DNA of 64,000 bases from Agromyces sp. SYSU T00194 (GTDB lineage Bacteria > Actinomycetota > Actinomycetes > Actinomycetales > Microbacteriaceae). The stretch lies in NCBI RefSeq assembly GCF_040496035.1, contig NZ_JBEPJZ010000002.1, positions 558,001 to 622,000 of the forward strand, written 5' to 3'. Both the position numbers and the translations under genes were made by a program. This document shows, in pieces, positions 1-11,300 of the stretch; position 1 is the stretch's first letter; each line of letters opens with the position of its first letter. The notes beneath the pieces were generated by a model that did no database searches, had not been told where the DNA came from, and saw nothing but the letters and a program-made list of their open reading frames with translations.

Positions 1-37
1 CGGAGTCGATGGTGTGCGTCGACTCCTCCCCCGCCAT
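1..37 (-). CDS. Possible start of a gene leaving the window (partial)
   Basis: A minus-strand ATG at 37-35 opens a frame running off the left edge. Only 12 codons are visible (reading M-A-G-E-E-S-T-H-T-I-D-S), almost all ending in G or C, as in real genes here. A GGAAGG stretch lies upstream. In related actinobacteria a signal peptidase (lepB) often follows trmD, but too little is visible to name it. The 38-237 stretch between it and trmD holds a relatively AT-rich patch (about 84-120) that could carry its promoter; nothing else was recognised there. Confidence 0.35.
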   Translation of the reverse strand, partial: MAGEESTHTIDS

Positions 38-237
38 TCCGGCCCGCCCTTCCGTCGCCCTGCACGCGTGCTCTCGCGCGTCTCGAAACTATGAAAGGCG
101 TGTTTCGGGTTGAGCACCCGGATGTTTCCGGCGCGTGAATCCTCCCCGGTTCGGGGGGCACGCGAGCGCCGCCCGTGCGCGTCGCGAGGAACGCGGGGGG
201 CGAGCGATGCCCGCCCGCCGGTGGACCCCGTGGCCCG

Positions 238-945
238 TCAGGCCTCGTCGGCGAGCAGGTCTGGGCGCACCCGGCGCGTGCGCTCGACGCGCTGCTCGTG
301 GCGCCAGGCGGCGATGGCGGCGTGATTGCCGCTCAGCAGCACCGGCGGCACCTCGAGTCCGCGCCACTCCTGCGGCTTGGTGTAGCTGGGGTACTCGAGC
401 AGCCCGTCCTCGTGCGACTCCTCGACGAGGCTCTCCGGGTTGCCGACGACGCCGGGCACGAGCCGGCCGACGGCCTCGATCATCGCCATCGCGGCGACCT
501 CGCCGCCGTTCAGCACGTAGTCGCCGAGGCTCAGCAGCCGCACCGGCATGCGCTCGGCGTAGTGGTCGACGACCCGCTGGTCGATGCCCTCGTAGCGTCC
601 GCAGGCGAACACGAGGTGGTCGAGCTGTGCGAGCTCGCCGGCGATCGCCTGCGTGAACCGCTCCCCCGCGGGCGACGGCACGACGAGGGTCGGCACGGCG
701 CCGCCGCTCGTGGCCGCCTCATCGAGGATGGCGTCGAGCGCCTCGCCCCAGGGCTCGGGCTTCATGACCATGCCCGCTCCCCCGCCGTACGGGGTGTCGT
801 CCACGGTGCGATGCCGATCGTGGGTGTGGTCGCGCAGGTCGTGCGCCCGCACGTCGAGCAGCCCCGCGGTGCGCGCCTTCCCGAGCAGCGACACGTCGAG
901 CACCCGGAAGAACTCCGGGAAGATCGTGACGATGTCGATGCGCAT
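238..945 (-). CDS. trmD: tRNA (guanine-N1)-methyltransferase TrmD
   Basis: Methylates G37 next to the anticodon of tRNAs reading CNN codons, using S-adenosylmethionine, which prevents +1 frameshifting. The 235-residue product begins [13 protein letters not shown], the usual TrmD opening. It carries the knotted SPOUT-fold signatures [17 protein letters not shown] (about residues 49-65) and [21 protein letters not shown] in its second half, at the family's normal length. It is the last visible gene of rpsP-KH-rimM-trmD, starting 8 nt after rimM, so it is almost certainly cotranscribed with ribosome-maturation genes. Nothing is unusual about it. Confidence 0.97.
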   Translation of the reverse strand: MRIDIVTIFPEFFRVLDVSLLGKARTAGLLDVRAHDLRDHTHDRHRTVDDTPYGGGAGMVMKPEPWGEALDAILDEAATSGGAVPTLVVPSPAGERFTQAIAGELAQLDHLVFACGRYEGIDQRVVDHYAERMPVRLLSLGDYVLNGGEVAAMAMIEAVGRLVPGVVGNPESLVEESHEDGLLEYPSYTKPQEWRGLEVPPVLLSGNHAAIAAWRHEQRVERTRRVRPDLLADEA

Positions 946-953
946 CGCGGGTC

Positions 954-1613
954 CTAGTCGGTGTCGGGCGACGCGTCGTCGGCGGTCGCCGAGGCGTTCG
1001 GCTCGCCCGGGGCATCCGTGGCGCCCGGGGCATCCGTGGCCGGCACCTCCGCCTGCTGCGGACCCCGCGGCTCGTCGGGCAGCTCCTCGAGCAGGCCCGG
1101 CGGCGGCGTCACCGTGACGGTGCCCGCCTCGACGTCGACCTCGGGCACGATCGCCGACACGAACGGCACCATGACCTCGCGGCCGCCGACCGTGATCACG
1201 AGCAGGTCCTGGGCGGGCAGGTGGTCGACGTGCTTGACGGTGCCGATGCGCTCACCGTCGCGGACGACGGCGAGGCCGACGAGCTGGTGGTCGTACCACG
1301 CGTCGTCCTCGGGCTCGTCGTCGGCGTCCTGCTCGACCCAGAGGATCGCCTTGATGAGGGTCTCGGCCGCCGTGCGGTCGTCGACGCCCTCGAAGAACCC
1401 GACCGCATGCCCGTTGTACCAGCGCAGCTCGGTCAGCGTGAGGTGCTTGCCGTGCCACGGGCTCGAGTCGGGCACCTGCAGCGAGAACTGCGCGCCCGGC
1501 GTGAACCGGCGCTCGGGATCGTCGGTGTAGAGCTCCAGCTTGATGGCGCCCTTGAGGCCGTGCGCCTTGGTCAGCCGACCGACGCGCAGCTGGGTGCGCG
1601 GCGTGGACGCCAC
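954..1613 (-). CDS. rimM: 16S rRNA processing protein RimM
   Basis: Assembly factor for the 30S head that binds ribosomal protein S19. The 219-residue product has the N-terminal beta-barrel opening [19 protein letters not shown] and the PRC-barrel half with [11 protein letters not shown] and PAQDLLVI. It starts at GTG 1613, one base after the KH gene stop, and lies 8 nt before trmD. After the PRC barrel it has an acidic, low-complexity tail of about 45 residues rich in Asp, Ala, Pro and Thr. That tail includes a hexapeptide duplication ([12 protein letters not shown]) made by an 18-bp tandem repeat at 1004-1039. The tail is probably disordered and dispensable. Confidence 0.95.
   Translation of the reverse strand: MASTPRTQLRVGRLTKAHGLKGAIKLELYTDDPERRFTPGAQFSLQVPDSSPWHGKHLTLTELRWYNGHAVGFFEGVDDRTAAETLIKAILWVEQDADDEPEDDAWYDHQLVGLAVVRDGERIGTVKHVDHLPAQDLLVITVGGREVMVPFVSAIVPEVDVEAGTVTVTPPPGLLEELPDEPRGPQQAEVPATDAPGATDAPGEPNASATADDASPDTD
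1004..1039 (-). repeat. Two perfect 18-bp tandem copies in the rimM tail
   Basis: The unit CGCCCGGGGCATCCGTGG (plus strand) occurs at 1004-1021 and again, identical, at 1022-1039. It duplicates six codons in the disordered RimM C-terminus. In-frame slippage of this kind should be neutral there. Confidence 0.9.
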
Positions 1614-1614
1614 G

Positions 1615-1851
1615 TCAGCGGTCGGTGTCGACGACGTCGACGCGGACGCGTCGGCCGTCGGCGAGGGCGGTCACGAGGGTGCGCAGGGCCTTGGCCGTGC
1701 GACCGGCGCGGCCGATGACCCGGCCGAGGTCCTCGGGGTTCACGTGGACCTCGAGGACCTCCCCGCGCGTCGACGAGGCGGTCACGACGCGAACGTCGTC
1801 GGGGTGATCGACGATCCCCTTGACCAGGTGTTCGAGCGCGGGTGCCAGCAC
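1615..1851 (-). CDS. khpA: KH-domain RNA-binding protein (KhpA/YlqC family)
   Basis: A 78-residue single KH-domain protein. The RNA-binding GxxG loop is visible as GRVIGRAGRTAKALR at about residues 44-58, followed by the typical helix and strand. In Gram-positive bacteria this small protein pairs with KhpB/EloR and binds many transcripts. The gene sits between rpsP and rimM, its conserved place. Start is GTG 1851, four bases after the rpsP stop; rimM follows after one base. Length and motif match the family. Confidence 0.92.
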   Translation of the reverse strand: MLAPALEHLVKGIVDHPDDVRVVTASSTRGEVLEVHVNPEDLGRVIGRAGRTAKALRTLVTALADGRRVRVDVVDTDR

Positions 1852-1855
1852 GGGC

Positions 1856-2263
1856 CTACGCCTCGTCCGCTGCGGACTCGTCGGCCGCCTCGGCAGCCGG
1901 CTCCGCGGGCTTCTCGGACTTGGGCTTCAGGACCGTCTTCTTCGACTCGTCGGCCACGAAGGCGGCCTTCGGCTCGGCGGTCCTGACGGTGCTCACGGCC
2001 TTCTTGTCACCCTTGAAGGTGCCCCAGTCGCCGGTGAGCTTGAGGATCGCGAGGACCTGCGGGGTCGGCTGGGCGCCGACGCCGAGCCAGTACTGCGCGC
2101 GCTCGGAGTCGACCTCGATGAACGAGGGCTCCTCGGTGGGGTGGTACTTGCCGATCTCCTCGATCACGCGACCATCGCGCTTGGTGCGCGAGTCGGCGAC
2201 GACGATGCGGTAGTACGGCGCCCGGATCTTCCCCAGGCGCTTCAGACGGATCTTGACAGCCAC
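1856..2263 (-). CDS. rpsP: 30S ribosomal protein S16
   Basis: Small-subunit assembly protein that binds 16S rRNA helices early in 30S formation. The start is GTG 2263 ([20 protein letters not shown]), supported by a GGGAG ribosome binding site 4-8 nt upstream; a longer upstream reading in the same frame is not S16-like. The S16 core takes about the first 85 of 135 residues. The rest is an Ala/Glu/Lys-rich C-terminal extension ending in acidic residues, common in actinobacterial S16. It is the first gene of the rpsP-KH-rimM-trmD operon. The 260-bp divergent region 2264-2523 must hold its promoter, but I could not identify convincing -35/-10 boxes. Confidence 0.97.
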   Translation of the reverse strand: MAVKIRLKRLGKIRAPYYRIVVADSRTKRDGRVIEEIGKYHPTEEPSFIEVDSERAQYWLGVGAQPTPQVLAILKLTGDWGTFKGDKKAVSTVRTAEPKAAFVADESKKTVLKPKSEKPAEPAAEAADESAADEA

Positions 2264-2523
2264 GATTCTCCCGTGTGTGTTGTAGTGAGACGAACTGACA
2301 GCCGTGAGCGTGGGGTGCACACTCGGCGGAAGCTCTGATTCGTTCCGGGTGCCGGATAGAGGGTCGGGCACGTCGGAACTCGACAGACCATTCTTGCAGA
2401 TTTCGGCAGGATCCGTGAATCGGCGACGGATGCCGTGCGGGCGTGACCGGAGCGGCGCCGACGTGCGACGATGGCACCATCGCGGTCGCCGCTCGGCGGC
2501 CCGGGAGGAGCACTTCCGCGCAC

Positions 2524-3696
2524 ATGGAGGATCGCAGCGACGGCCCGCCCCCGATCCCGTTCGCGGAGTCGGCGCGGTCGACCGTGGGCATCGAGTGGGA
2601 GGTCGCGATCGTCGACCGCCACTCGGGCGAGCTCGCCCCGGTCGGCGACCGGGTGCTGGCGGTGCTCGCCGAGCGGCCCGACGACCCCGTCGCATCGCGG
2701 ATCACCGCCGAGCTGCTGCGCAACACGGTCGAACTCGTGACCGGCGTGCACGAGCGGGTCGCCGATGCCGTGGCCGACCTGGAGGAGCAGCTCGGCGTCG
2801 TGCGCCGCGTCATCGACGACCTCGGCGAGTACGAGGTCATCTGCGCGGGATCCCACCCGTTCGGCCGCTGGTTCCAGCAGGCGGTGACCGACAAGCCCCG
2901 CTACCACAAGCTCATCGAGCGCACCCAGTGGTGGGGCCGCAACATGATGATCTGGGGCATCCACGTGCACGTCGGCATCGAGGACCGCGACAAGGCGCTC
3001 CCGATCATGGACGGCCTCATGCGCTACATCCCGCACCTGCAGGCACTGTCGGCGTCGAGCCCCTACTGGGCGGGCGTCGAGACCGGCTACGCGTCGAACC
3101 GCGCCCTCATGTTCCAGCAGCTGCCGACCGCGGGGCTCCCCTATCCCCTGCCCGACTGGGCCGCGTACGAGCGCCACGTCGACGACCTCGTGCGCACGGG
3201 CATCATCGAGGAGCAGACCGAGGTGCGCTGGGACATCCGCCCCTCCCCGCGCTGGGGCACGGTCGAGGTGCGCGTGTGCGACGGCGTCTCGACCTCCGCC
3301 GAGATCGGCTCCATCGCCGCGCTCGTGCAGTGCCTCGTCGAGTGGATGAGCACGCGGCTCGACGAGGGCGAGACGCTGCCGGTGCTGCAGCCCTGGTACA
3401 TCCGCGAGAACAAGTGGCGCGCGGCGCGCTACGGCATGGACGCCCGCGCGATCGTCGACGTCACGGGCGCCCAGCGCCGCGTGGTCGACGATCTCGAGGA
3501 GCTCCTGCCCGTGCTCGCGCCGATCGCTCGGCGGCTCGGCTGCGCCGCCGAGCTCGACGGCGTGCGCACCATGCTCGCGCACGGCGCGAGCTACCAGCGG
3601 CAACTGCGGGCCGCGGCCGAGGCCGACGAGGACCTCACCGCCGTCGTGCGGCATCTGGCCCGCGAACTGCGCGAGGGCGTCGCCGGCCAGCAGTGA
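2524..3696 (+). CDS. Glutamate-cysteine ligase family 2 (YbdK-type carboxylate-amine ligase)
   Basis: ATP-dependent ligase of the GCS2 family, which joins glutamate to an amine such as cysteine; YbdK-type enzymes have weak or unproven gamma-glutamylcysteine activity. The 390-residue product has the metal/glutamate motif [12 protein letters not shown] near residue 17, [30 protein letters not shown] (about 138-156) and [19 protein letters not shown], all diagnostic. The chosen ATG 2524 has GGGAGGAG about 13 nt upstream; in-frame ATG 2443 lies before it but encodes an unconserved leader. It is divergent from rpsP and convergent with the beta-glucosidase gene, so it is a single-gene unit. Native substrate unknown. 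Confidence 0.88.
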   Translation: MEDRSDGPPPIPFAESARSTVGIEWEVAIVDRHSGELAPVGDRVLAVLAERPDDPVASRITAELLRNTVELVTGVHERVADAVADLEEQLGVVRRVIDDLGEYEVICAGSHPFGRWFQQAVTDKPRYHKLIERTQWWGRNMMIWGIHVHVGIEDRDKALPIMDGLMRYIPHLQALSASSPYWAGVETGYASNRALMFQQLPTAGLPYPLPDWAAYERHVDDLVRTGIIEEQTEVRWDIRPSPRWGTVEVRVCDGVSTSAEIGSIAALVQCLVEWMSTRLDEGETLPVLQPWYIRENKWRAARYGMDARAIVDVTGAQRRVVDDLEELLPVLAPIARRLGCAAELDGVRTMLAHGASYQRQLRAAAEADEDLTAVVRHLARELREGVAGQQ

Positions 3697-3717
3697 CGCG
3701 GGTCCCCGCCCGCCGCC

Positions 3718-5151
3718 TCAGGCCGGGATGCGCCGCGTGCGGATGAGCTCCGCGTACCAGCGCGCGCTGTCCTTCGGGATGCGCTCGAGCGTGTCGTAGT
3801 CGACGCGCACGATGCCGAACCGCTTCGAGTAGCCGTACCCCCACTCGAAGTTGTCCATCAGCGACCAGACCTGGTAGCCGCGCAGGTCGACGCCACGGGC
3901 CATCGCCCGGTGCGCGGCCGTGAAGTGCCGGCGCAGGTAGTCGATGCGGTCGACGTCGTGCACCCGCGGGCCGTCGTCGCCCTGGACGACCTCGTCGGCG
4001 AACGCGGCGCCGTTCTCGGTCACCATCAGCGGCGTGCCGGGGAACTGCTCGTGCAGCGAGACCAGCAGGTCCTCGAGGCCCGACGGGTCGATGTTCCAGC
4101 CCATCTCCGTGTACGGGCCGGGCTGCACGAGGAACTCGACGTCGCCGGCGCCCGGCCACGCGGTGCCGCCCATGTCCTTGTGGCCGTCGGCGACGACCTT
4201 CTCCCCGGCGCCGTCCCACATCCGCACCGTCACGGTCGAGTAGTAGTTCACGCCGATGAGGTCGACCGGCTGGTGGATCAGCTCGAGGTCGCCGTCCTGC
4301 ACGAACGCCCAGTCGGTGACCTCCGCCGTGTCCTGCATGACGTCGGCGGGGTACGAGCCGCGCAGCATGGGGTCGAGGAAGACGCGGTTCGAGAGGCCGT
4401 CGATGCGGCGCGCCGCCTCGGGCCCGGTCGGCCCGTCGGGCCGGATGACGTGCAGGTTCAGCGTGATCGAGTACTCGGGGTCGTTCGTGACGACGCTCCG
4501 GAGCGCCCGCACGGCGAGCCCGTGGGCGAGGTTCAGGTGGTGCACCGCAGCGAGGGCCTCCGCGCCGTCGGTGTGGCCCGGCGCGTGGGCGCCCGACCCG
4601 TACCCGAGGTACGCCGAGCACCACGGCTCGTTCAGCGTGGTCCACACCTCGACGCGGTCGCCGAGCCGCTCGCCGACGATACGGGCGTACTCGGCGAACG
4701 CGAACGAGGTCTCCCGGCTGGTCCAGCCGCCCGCGTCCTCGAGCGCCTGCGGCAGGTCCCAGTGGTACAGCGTGGCGATGGGCCGGATGCCGCGCGCGAT
4801 GAGTCCGTCCACGAGCCGGTCGTAGAACGCCAGCCCCGCCTCATTGGCCGGCCCCGTGCCGGTCGGCTGGATGCGCGGCCAGGCGATCGAGAAGCGGTAC
4901 GCCTCCAGGCCCAGCTGCGCCATCAGGTCGAGGTCGTCCTCGACACGGTGGTAGTGGTCGCAGGCGACGTCGCCCGTGTCGCCGTTCCAGACCTTGCCCG
5001 GCGTGTGGCTGAACGTGTCCCAGATCGACGGCCCGCGGCCGTCCTCGGTCGCCGCACCCTCGATCTGGTAGGCGGCGGTGGCCGACCCGAAGACGAAGTC
5101 GGGTCCGAACTCCAGCCCGCTGTCGCGGTAGTCGGCACTCGGCGTGGTCAT
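3718..5151 (-). CDS. Family 1 beta-glucosidase (GH1)
   Basis: Retaining beta-glycosidase that hydrolyses terminal beta-D-glucosyl residues (cellobiose-like substrates). There is no signal peptide, so it acts in the cytoplasm. The 477-residue product opens [15 protein letters not shown], the GH1 N-terminal signature. It has the acid/base motif [14 protein letters not shown] (Glu of NEP) and the nucleophile motif VTENGAAF, then [19 protein letters not shown] near the end, all complete. Start ATG 5151 is preferred over ATG 5157 because the GGGGGA ribosome binding site is then about 6 nt away. It lies 83 bp downstream of ffh with no sugar transporter beside it, so the physiological sugar cannot be read from context. 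Confidence 0.95.
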   Translation of the reverse strand: MTTPSADYRDSGLEFGPDFVFGSATAAYQIEGAATEDGRGPSIWDTFSHTPGKVWNGDTGDVACDHYHRVEDDLDLMAQLGLEAYRFSIAWPRIQPTGTGPANEAGLAFYDRLVDGLIARGIRPIATLYHWDLPQALEDAGGWTSRETSFAFAEYARIVGERLGDRVEVWTTLNEPWCSAYLGYGSGAHAPGHTDGAEALAAVHHLNLAHGLAVRALRSVVTNDPEYSITLNLHVIRPDGPTGPEAARRIDGLSNRVFLDPMLRGSYPADVMQDTAEVTDWAFVQDGDLELIHQPVDLIGVNYYSTVTVRMWDGAGEKVVADGHKDMGGTAWPGAGDVEFLVQPGPYTEMGWNIDPSGLEDLLVSLHEQFPGTPLMVTENGAAFADEVVQGDDGPRVHDVDRIDYLRRHFTAAHRAMARGVDLRGYQVWSLMDNFEWGYGYSKRFGIVRVDYDTLERIPKDSARWYAELIRTRRIPA

Positions 5152-5234
5152 GTGCATTCCCCCTTCCCGGAGCGGTTGCACCCGCCCCGGAGATACGTCA
5201 CGATGCGGCGTTCCGCCGCGCTGCCCCGGTCGCG

Positions 5235-6815
5235 TCAGCCGCGCCCGAGGAACTTCTGCAGCGCCTGCAGGTCCTCCTCCGAGGGTGCGCCCGTCGCACC
5301 CGTGCCGCCGCCCAGGCCGAAGCCCGAGCCGGAGGGTGCGCCCGACGGCGCGACCGGCCGACCCTCGGCCAGCGCGGCGTTCTCCGCGGCGCGCTTGGCC
5401 GGGTTGCCCGAGCGCGAGCCGGAGGGCTTCTTGCCGCCCTTGCGGCGCTTGCCCTGGCCGTGCCCGCCGCCACCCGGCATGGGACCCATCCCGGGGATCT
5501 GCGGCGTGCCGCCGCGGGCGACGGTCTTCATCATCTTCGCGGCCTGCTCGAAGCGCTGCACGAGCTGGTTCACGTCGGTCACGGTCATGCCCGAGCCCTT
5601 CGCGATACGCAGTCGCCGCGAGCCGTTCAGGAGCTTCGGGTTGGTGCGCTCGGCAGGCGTCATGGACTGGATGATCGCCTCGGTGTGCACGATCTCGCGC
5701 TCGTCGAAGTCGTCGAGCTGCTGCTTCATCGAGCCCATGCCCGGCAGCATGCCCATCATCTTCTTGAGGTTGCCGGCACCGCGCAGCTGCTGCATCTGCT
5801 TCAGGAAGTCGTCGAGCGTGAACTGCTCGCTCGCGATCTTCTCGGCGACCTTCAGCGCCTCCTCCTCGTCGAAGGCCTGCTGGGCCTGCTCGATGAGGGT
5901 GAGGATGTCGCCGAGGTCGAGGATGCGGCTCGCCATGCGATCGGGGTGGAACGGCTCGAAGTCGTCGAGCCCCTCGCCCGTGGACGCGAAGATGATGGGG
6001 CGACCGGTGACGGATGCCACGGAGAGCGCCGCACCGCCGCGCGCGTCGCCGTCGAGCTTGGAGAGCACCACGCCCGTGAAGTCGACGCCCTCTTGGAAGG
6101 CCCTCGCGGTCGCGACCGCGTCCTGGCCGATCATCGCGTCGATGACGAAGAGCACTTCGTCGGGGTTCGTCGCCTTCCGGATGTTCGCGGCCTGCTTCAT
6201 GAGCTCCGCGTCGACGCCGAGGCGGCCCGCGGTGTCGATGATGACGGTGTCGTGCTGGGCGCGGGTGGCCTGCGCGACGGCGTCCTTCGCGACCTTCACC
6301 GGGTCTCCGACGCCGTTGCCCGGCTCGGGCGCGTAGACGGTGACGCCGGCCTGCTCGCCGACGACCTGGAGCTGGTTCACGGCGTTCGGGCGCTGGAGGT
6401 CGGCGGCCACGAGCATCGGCGTGTGGCCGTCCTTCTTCAGCCACTTCGCCAGCTTGCCGGCGAGCGTGGTCTTGCCGGCGCCCTGCAGGCCGGCGAGCAT
6501 GATGACGGTCGGCGGTGTCTTCGCGAACTGCAGGCGGCGCTGCTGGCCGCCGAGGATCTCGACGAGCTCCTCGTTGACGATCTGCACGACCTGCTGCGCC
6601 GGGTTCAGCGCACGGTTGACCTCGTCGCCGAGCGCGCGCTCGCGCACCTTCGCGGTGAACTCCTTGACGACGGGCAGCGCCACGTCGGCCTCGAGCAGCG
6701 CGCGCCGGATCTCGCGGACGGTGCCGTCGACGTCCGCCGCGGACAGCTTGCCCTTGGTGCGGAGGTTCTTGAACGTCTCGGCAAGACGGTCGGACAGGGT
6801 TCCGAAGGTAGCCAT
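5235..6815 (-). CDS. ffh: Signal recognition particle GTPase Ffh (SRP54)
   Basis: Protein part of SRP: binds 4.5S RNA and signal sequences and delivers ribosomes to FtsY at the membrane. The 526-residue protein shows the N domain, the G domain with [19 protein letters not shown] (P-loop), DTAGR and [13 protein letters not shown], and the methionine-rich M domain ([30 protein letters not shown]). The C-terminal tail of about 75 residues is Gly/Pro/Lys-rich and probably disordered. ATG 6815 starts the canonical [26 protein letters not shown] hexamer (6826-6831) ends 10 nt upstream, so the transcript may have almost no leader. Confidence 0.98.
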   Translation of the reverse strand: MATFGTLSDRLAETFKNLRTKGKLSAADVDGTVREIRRALLEADVALPVVKEFTAKVRERALGDEVNRALNPAQQVVQIVNEELVEILGGQQRRLQFAKTPPTVIMLAGLQGAGKTTLAGKLAKWLKKDGHTPMLVAADLQRPNAVNQLQVVGEQAGVTVYAPEPGNGVGDPVKVAKDAVAQATRAQHDTVIIDTAGRLGVDAELMKQAANIRKATNPDEVLFVIDAMIGQDAVATARAFQEGVDFTGVVLSKLDGDARGGAALSVASVTGRPIIFASTGEGLDDFEPFHPDRMASRILDLGDILTLIEQAQQAFDEEEALKVAEKIASEQFTLDDFLKQMQQLRGAGNLKKMMGMLPGMGSMKQQLDDFDEREIVHTEAIIQSMTPAERTNPKLLNGSRRLRIAKGSGMTVTDVNQLVQRFEQAAKMMKTVARGGTPQIPGMGPMPGGGGHGQGKRRKGGKKPSGSRSGNPAKRAAENAALAEGRPVAPSGAPSGSGFGLGGGTGATGAPSEEDLQALQKFLGRG

Positions 6816-6869
6816 GGTGGCTGCAAGTCTACGCGAGACGGTGGGGCGGATCGGCCGCCCGCTGCCGCC

Positions 6870-7364
6870 TCAGGACTCGAGCACGACGTCGACGACGTCG
6901 GAGTCGCGATCGACCGTCGCGATGAGGCGCGCGTCGTTGTCGTCGGCGGCGAACGAGTACTCGAACACGGCGAACGCCTCGTCCTGCCCGCCGTTGGCCG
7001 GACGGAACTCGACCCGCTCCAGCACCAGCGAGCGCAGGATGTCGATCTCGCGGTCGCCCGACTCGCGCGCGATCGCGTCCTCGATCTCCTCGGCCTCGAG
7101 CACCTCCTGCACGAGCGCGAGGAACCGCGACGTCGGCGTCGAGGCGCGCGCCAGCTCGGCGACGAACGCCTCGCGCACGTCGGCGTCGAGGTCCTCGATG
7201 CCGCTCACCATGCCCGCGGCGACGTCCAGCGCCTCCTCGGCGGGCTCGTCGTCGTCGACCTGGAGGACGACCTCCACCGACTGGTCGCCGCAGTCGACGA
7301 CCTCCGACCAGTAGGACCCGCCGTCACCGCCGACGACGCCGAAGTACTCGTGCTCGATGGACAT
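6870..7364 (-). CDS. DUF2004-like conserved protein
   Basis: A 164-residue acidic cytoplasmic protein with no signal peptide or membrane segment. The N-terminal part (MSIEHEYFGVVGGDGGSYW...) resembles the DUF2004 family of actinobacteria, whose function is not known; the middle is helical and acidic, and the end returns to beta-strand-like DDNDARLIATVDRDSDVVDV. Start ATG 7364 has GGTGGAG just upstream. It is nested between ftsY and ffh on the same strand, 20 nt after the ftsY stop. Cotranscription with the protein-targeting GTPases is likely, but a targeting role is only a guess from position. Confidence 0.75.
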   Translation of the reverse strand: MSIEHEYFGVVGGDGGSYWSEVVDCGDQSVEVVLQVDDDEPAEEALDVAAGMVSGIEDLDADVREAFVAELARASTPTSRFLALVQEVLEAEEIEDAIARESGDREIDILRSLVLERVEFRPANGGQDEAFAVFEYSFAADDNDARLIATVDRDSDVVDVVLES

Positions 7365-7384
7365 CTCCACCCCCTGCTCCGACG

Positions 7385-8263
7385 CTACTCCCCGATGAGG
7401 TTCTGGGCGAAGACGTGCGGGGTGAAGCCCGTCAGGTCGCCGATGCCCTCGCCCTGGCCGATCAGCTTGATCGGCAGGCCCGTGCGGTCCTGCACGTTCA
7501 GCACGAACCCGCCCTTGGCCGACCCGTCGAGCTTGGTGATGACGAGGCCGGTGACGCCCGCGTGCTCGATGAAGGCCTGCGCCTGCGCGAGGCCGTTCTG
7601 CCCGGTGGTCGCGTCCAGCACGAGCAGCACCTCGGCGACGGGCGCCTGCTTCTCGACCACGCGGCGCACCTTCGCGAGCTCGTCCATGAGCCCGCCCTTG
7701 GTCTGGAGGCGCCCCGCGGTGTCGATGAGCACGATCTCGATGCCGTCGCGCTTGGCCCGCTCCACGGTCTGGAACGCGACCGCGGCCGGGTCCTGCCCCT
7801 CGCGCTCGGGGCGGACCACCTCGGCCCCCGCGCGCTCGGCCCAGGTCGCCAGCTGGTCGACGGCGGCCGCGCGGAACGTGTCCGCCGCGCCGACGACGAC
7901 GCTGCGCCCGTAGGTGCCGAGGAACCGGGCGAACTTGCCGATCGTCGTGGTCTTGCCGACGCCGTTCACGCCCACCACGAGCACGACCGCGGGTCGTTCG
8001 CTGAGGCGCAGGGTGGGGTCGTACTTCGACAGGCGCTCCTCGATGGTCTCGCGGAGCATCCGCTGCACGTCGCGCGGATCGGTCGTGCGGTAGCGCTCGA
8101 CCTGCGCCTGGAGGTGCTCGACGATCTCCTCGGTCAGGTCGGGACCGAAGTCGGCGGTGATGAGCGCGGTCTCGAGGTCGTCCCAGGTGTCCTCGTCGAT
8201 GACCCGCGCCTGGAAGACGTTGCGGAGCCGGGCGCCGAGGGACCACGATGCGCGTTCTGCCAT
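7385..8263 (-). CDS. ftsY: SRP receptor GTPase FtsY
   Basis: Membrane-associated receptor GTPase that docks SRP-ribosome complexes at SecYEG. The 292-residue form is short because it lacks the acidic A domain of E. coli FtsY. The NG core is complete: [14 protein letters not shown] (P-loop), [27 protein letters not shown] and [12 protein letters not shown]. The N-terminal basic helix [11 protein letters not shown] probably contacts lipid. I chose ATG 8263 rather than GTG 8269 because the hexamer TAGGCT (8271-8276) ends exactly 7 nt before that ATG, which fits a leaderless start. It follows smc by 51 bp. Confidence 0.97.
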   Translation of the reverse strand: MAERASWSLGARLRNVFQARVIDEDTWDDLETALITADFGPDLTEEIVEHLQAQVERYRTTDPRDVQRMLRETIEERLSKYDPTLRLSERPAVVLVVGVNGVGKTTTIGKFARFLGTYGRSVVVGAADTFRAAAVDQLATWAERAGAEVVRPEREGQDPAAVAFQTVERAKRDGIEIVLIDTAGRLQTKGGLMDELAKVRRVVEKQAPVAEVLLVLDATTGQNGLAQAQAFIEHAGVTGLVITKLDGSAKGGFVLNVQDRTGLPIKLIGQGEGIGDLTGFTPHVFAQNLIGE

Positions 8264-8270
8264 GGCCACC

Positions 8271-8276
8271 AGCCTA
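8271..8276 (-). promoter_or_regulatory. Candidate -10 box of ftsY (leaderless layout)
   Basis: Minus-strand TAGGCT ends 7 nt before the ftsY ATG. It fits the actinobacterial TANNNT consensus and places the transcription start on or next to the A of the start codon. No good -35 hexamer was recognised. Confidence 0.5.
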
Positions 8277-8314
8277 CGGTCTCGGACCGCAGGCGCCGTC
8301 CGTGCGCGGGCGGC

Positions 8315-11300
8315 TCAGGCGCTCGCGCGCTCCTCGCGCACGCGCTGCCCGACGACCGCCGAGACGCCGTCCTGGCGCATCGAGACGCCGTACAGCGCGT
8401 CGGCGATCTCCATGGTGCGCTTCTGGTGGGTGATGACGATGAGCTGGCTGTCGTCGCGGAGCTCCTCGATGACCGTCAGCAGGCGCCCGAGGTTCGCGTC
8501 GTCGAGCGCCGCCTCGACCTCGTCGAGGATGTAGAACGGGCTGGGGCGCGCCTTGAAGATGGCGATGAGCAGCGCGACCGCGGCGAGCGACCGCTCGCCG
8601 CCCGAGAGCAGCGAGAGTCGCTCGATCTTCTTGCCGGCGGGCTTGACCGAGACCTCGATGCCGCTGGTGAGCAGGTCGTCGGGGTCGGTGAGCGCGATGC
8701 TGCCGGTGCCGCCGGGGAACAGCACCGGGAACACCTCGCCGAACGCGGCGCGGGTGTCCTCGAACGCGGCCTGGAAGATCGAGACCATCTTGCGGTCGAT
8801 CTCCTCGATGATCGTGACGAGGTCGGCGCGGGTCTTCGTGAGGTCGGCGAGCTGCTCGGTGAGGAAGGCGTGTCGCTGCTCGAGCGCGGCGAACTCCTCC
8901 AGCGCGAGCGGGTTCACGCGCCCGAGCTGCGCGAGCATCCGCTCCGCGCCCTTCAGGCGCCGCTGCTGCACGGCGCGGTCGAACGGCGCGTCCTCGCCGT
9001 CCTCCTCGTCGCTCGGCACCGGCTGGTCGGGACCGTACTCGTCGGCCAGCACGTCCTCCGCGAGGCCGAGTTCCGACTGGGCGCGCTCGAGCAGCGACGA
9101 GACATGCAGCTTCTTCTCGTAGATCTGCAGCTCGAGCCCGTGCACGTCCTCGGTGATCGACTGCAGGCGCTCGCGCACGCTCGCCTCGTCGCGGCGCAGC
9201 GCGTTCAGCTCCTCGTTCTGGCCGGCCCGTTCCTCCTCGGCCCGTGCCAACCGGATGCGCGCCTCGGACACGGATGCGTCGACGGACGACAGCACGGCGG
9301 GCAGCGCGTCGGCGACCCGTCGCGCCGCCTCGTACTGGCGGCGCCGGATGACCGCGCGACGCGCTGCCTCCTCCGCCTGGCGGCGCTCGGCCTCGCGCCG
9401 GCGCTCGAGCCCGGCGATGCGGCCCTCCTCGCTCCGCACCCGCTCGCGCGCGGTCTCGAGCGCGAGCCGGGCCTCGACCTCCTGCTCGCGCGCAGCCTCG
9501 AGTGCCGCGGCACCGGCGTCGCGCGCCGACAGGTCCAGCACGGGTCGGGGCGTCGCACGCGCGGCCTCGAGCGCGTCCTTGGCAGCGACCGACGCCTGCT
9601 CGGCCTCGGCGACGCGCTCGGCCGCGGTGCGGGCGGACTCGGCGAGCCGCTCGGTCTCTGCGGTCGCCGCGTCGGCCGTGACGCGCGCCTTGTTCAGCTG
9701 CTCGGTCTGGGCGGCCAGCTGGGCGTCGTACTCGCGGAGCGCGGTGAGCGCCTGCGCCGACTGCTGCTTCGCGGTCTCGTGCGCGCTGCGCTGCTCGCCC
9801 AGCTCGAACCGTCGCCGCTCCAGCTCGGAGCGCACCTCGCCGAGGCGCGCGTCGGCGGCGTCGCGCTCGGCGATCAGCTCGATGCGGCTCCGCCCCTCGC
9901 CCGAACCGCCGCGGATGACGTAGCGGCCGATCACGGCGCCGTCGCGCGTGACCACGGTGACGTCGTCGGCGTCGAGGGCCGCCGACGCCGCCCGCACCGC
10001 GTCGACGTCGTCGGCGATGACCGTGCGGGCGAGCAGCGCCGCGACGCCGGGCGGGCCGGTGACGACGGATGCCGCGGGGGTGAGCCCGTCCACGTCGGCG
10101 ACCGCGGGCGCCGTGGTCGCCTCGGCGAGCGCGAGCTCGACGCGCCCGAGGTCGTTGCCGCGCGCGTGGGCGAGGGCGTCCAGCGCCGCATCGCGATCGT
10201 CGACGAGCACCGCGTCGGTGAGGGTGCCGAGCGCGGCGGCGATCGCCGCCTCGAAGCCGGGTTGCACCTGCACGTGCTCGGCGAGGAGGCCGCGCACGCC
10301 GGGCCGGCCCGCCGCCACCAGCGCCGCCGAGCCGTCGCGCTGGTCGAGCGCCAGCGAGAGCGCGCCGACCTTCGCGGTCAGCGCGTCGCGCTCGCGCTCG
10401 CGCACGTGCAGTGCCTCGCGGATGCGCTCGATCTCGCCCTCGGCCTCGAACACGGCCGCCTGGGCCAGCTCGTACGCCTCGTCGAGGTCGGTCTCGCCGT
10501 CCTGGCTGAGTGGGGCGTTCTGCTCCAGCTCGGCGAGCGCGGTCGTCGCGATCGCGGCGCGGTCGGACGCCGCGGCGAGCGCGTTCTCCTGGCGGAGCAC
10601 CTCGCCGCGCACGGTCGCGAGACGCGAGGCGGCGGTGTCGGCGCGCCCCGAGAGGGCCGCGAGCTCGAGGTCGTAGCGGGAGACGGCGGCGCTCTGCGCG
10701 GCGACGTCCTCGTCGGTGGCGTCCAGTGCGTGGCGCGCCGCGACGGTGGCGCGCTGGGCGTCCTCGAGGCCGGTCGCCGCGGCCTGGACGGCGGCGCGCA
10801 CCTGCTCGAGCTCGGCCCGCGCGTCGTCGATGGCCGCCTGCGAGACGGTCGGGGCGGCATCCGGCTCCTCGGCGTCGCGGCCGAGCAGGGCGAGGCGCTG
10901 GTTCGCCAGCGTGTGCAGCCCGCGCAGGCGCTCCTGCGCCGACTCGAGCGTGAACCCGACGCGGCGCGCGTCGTCGACGGCGACCGACTGCTGCGCCTGC
11001 TCCAGGCGGGCGACGCGCGCCTGCCGCTGCTCGAGCTGGTCCTGCAGCACGAGCCGCTCCGAGTGCCGCTCCGCCTCGGTGCGGGAGTGGGCGTCGAGGG
11101 TGCGGCGGAGGCCCACCACCTCGTCGGCGAGCAGCCGCGCACGGGCGTCGCGCACGATCGCCGCGATCGATTGCGCCTGGCGCGCCACCTCGGCCTGACG
11201 TCCGAGCGGCTTCAGCTGCCGGCGGATCTCGCCCGCCAGGTCGGAGAGGCGGGTCAGGTTCGCCTGCATCGCATCGAGCTTGCGGAGCGTCTTCTCCTTG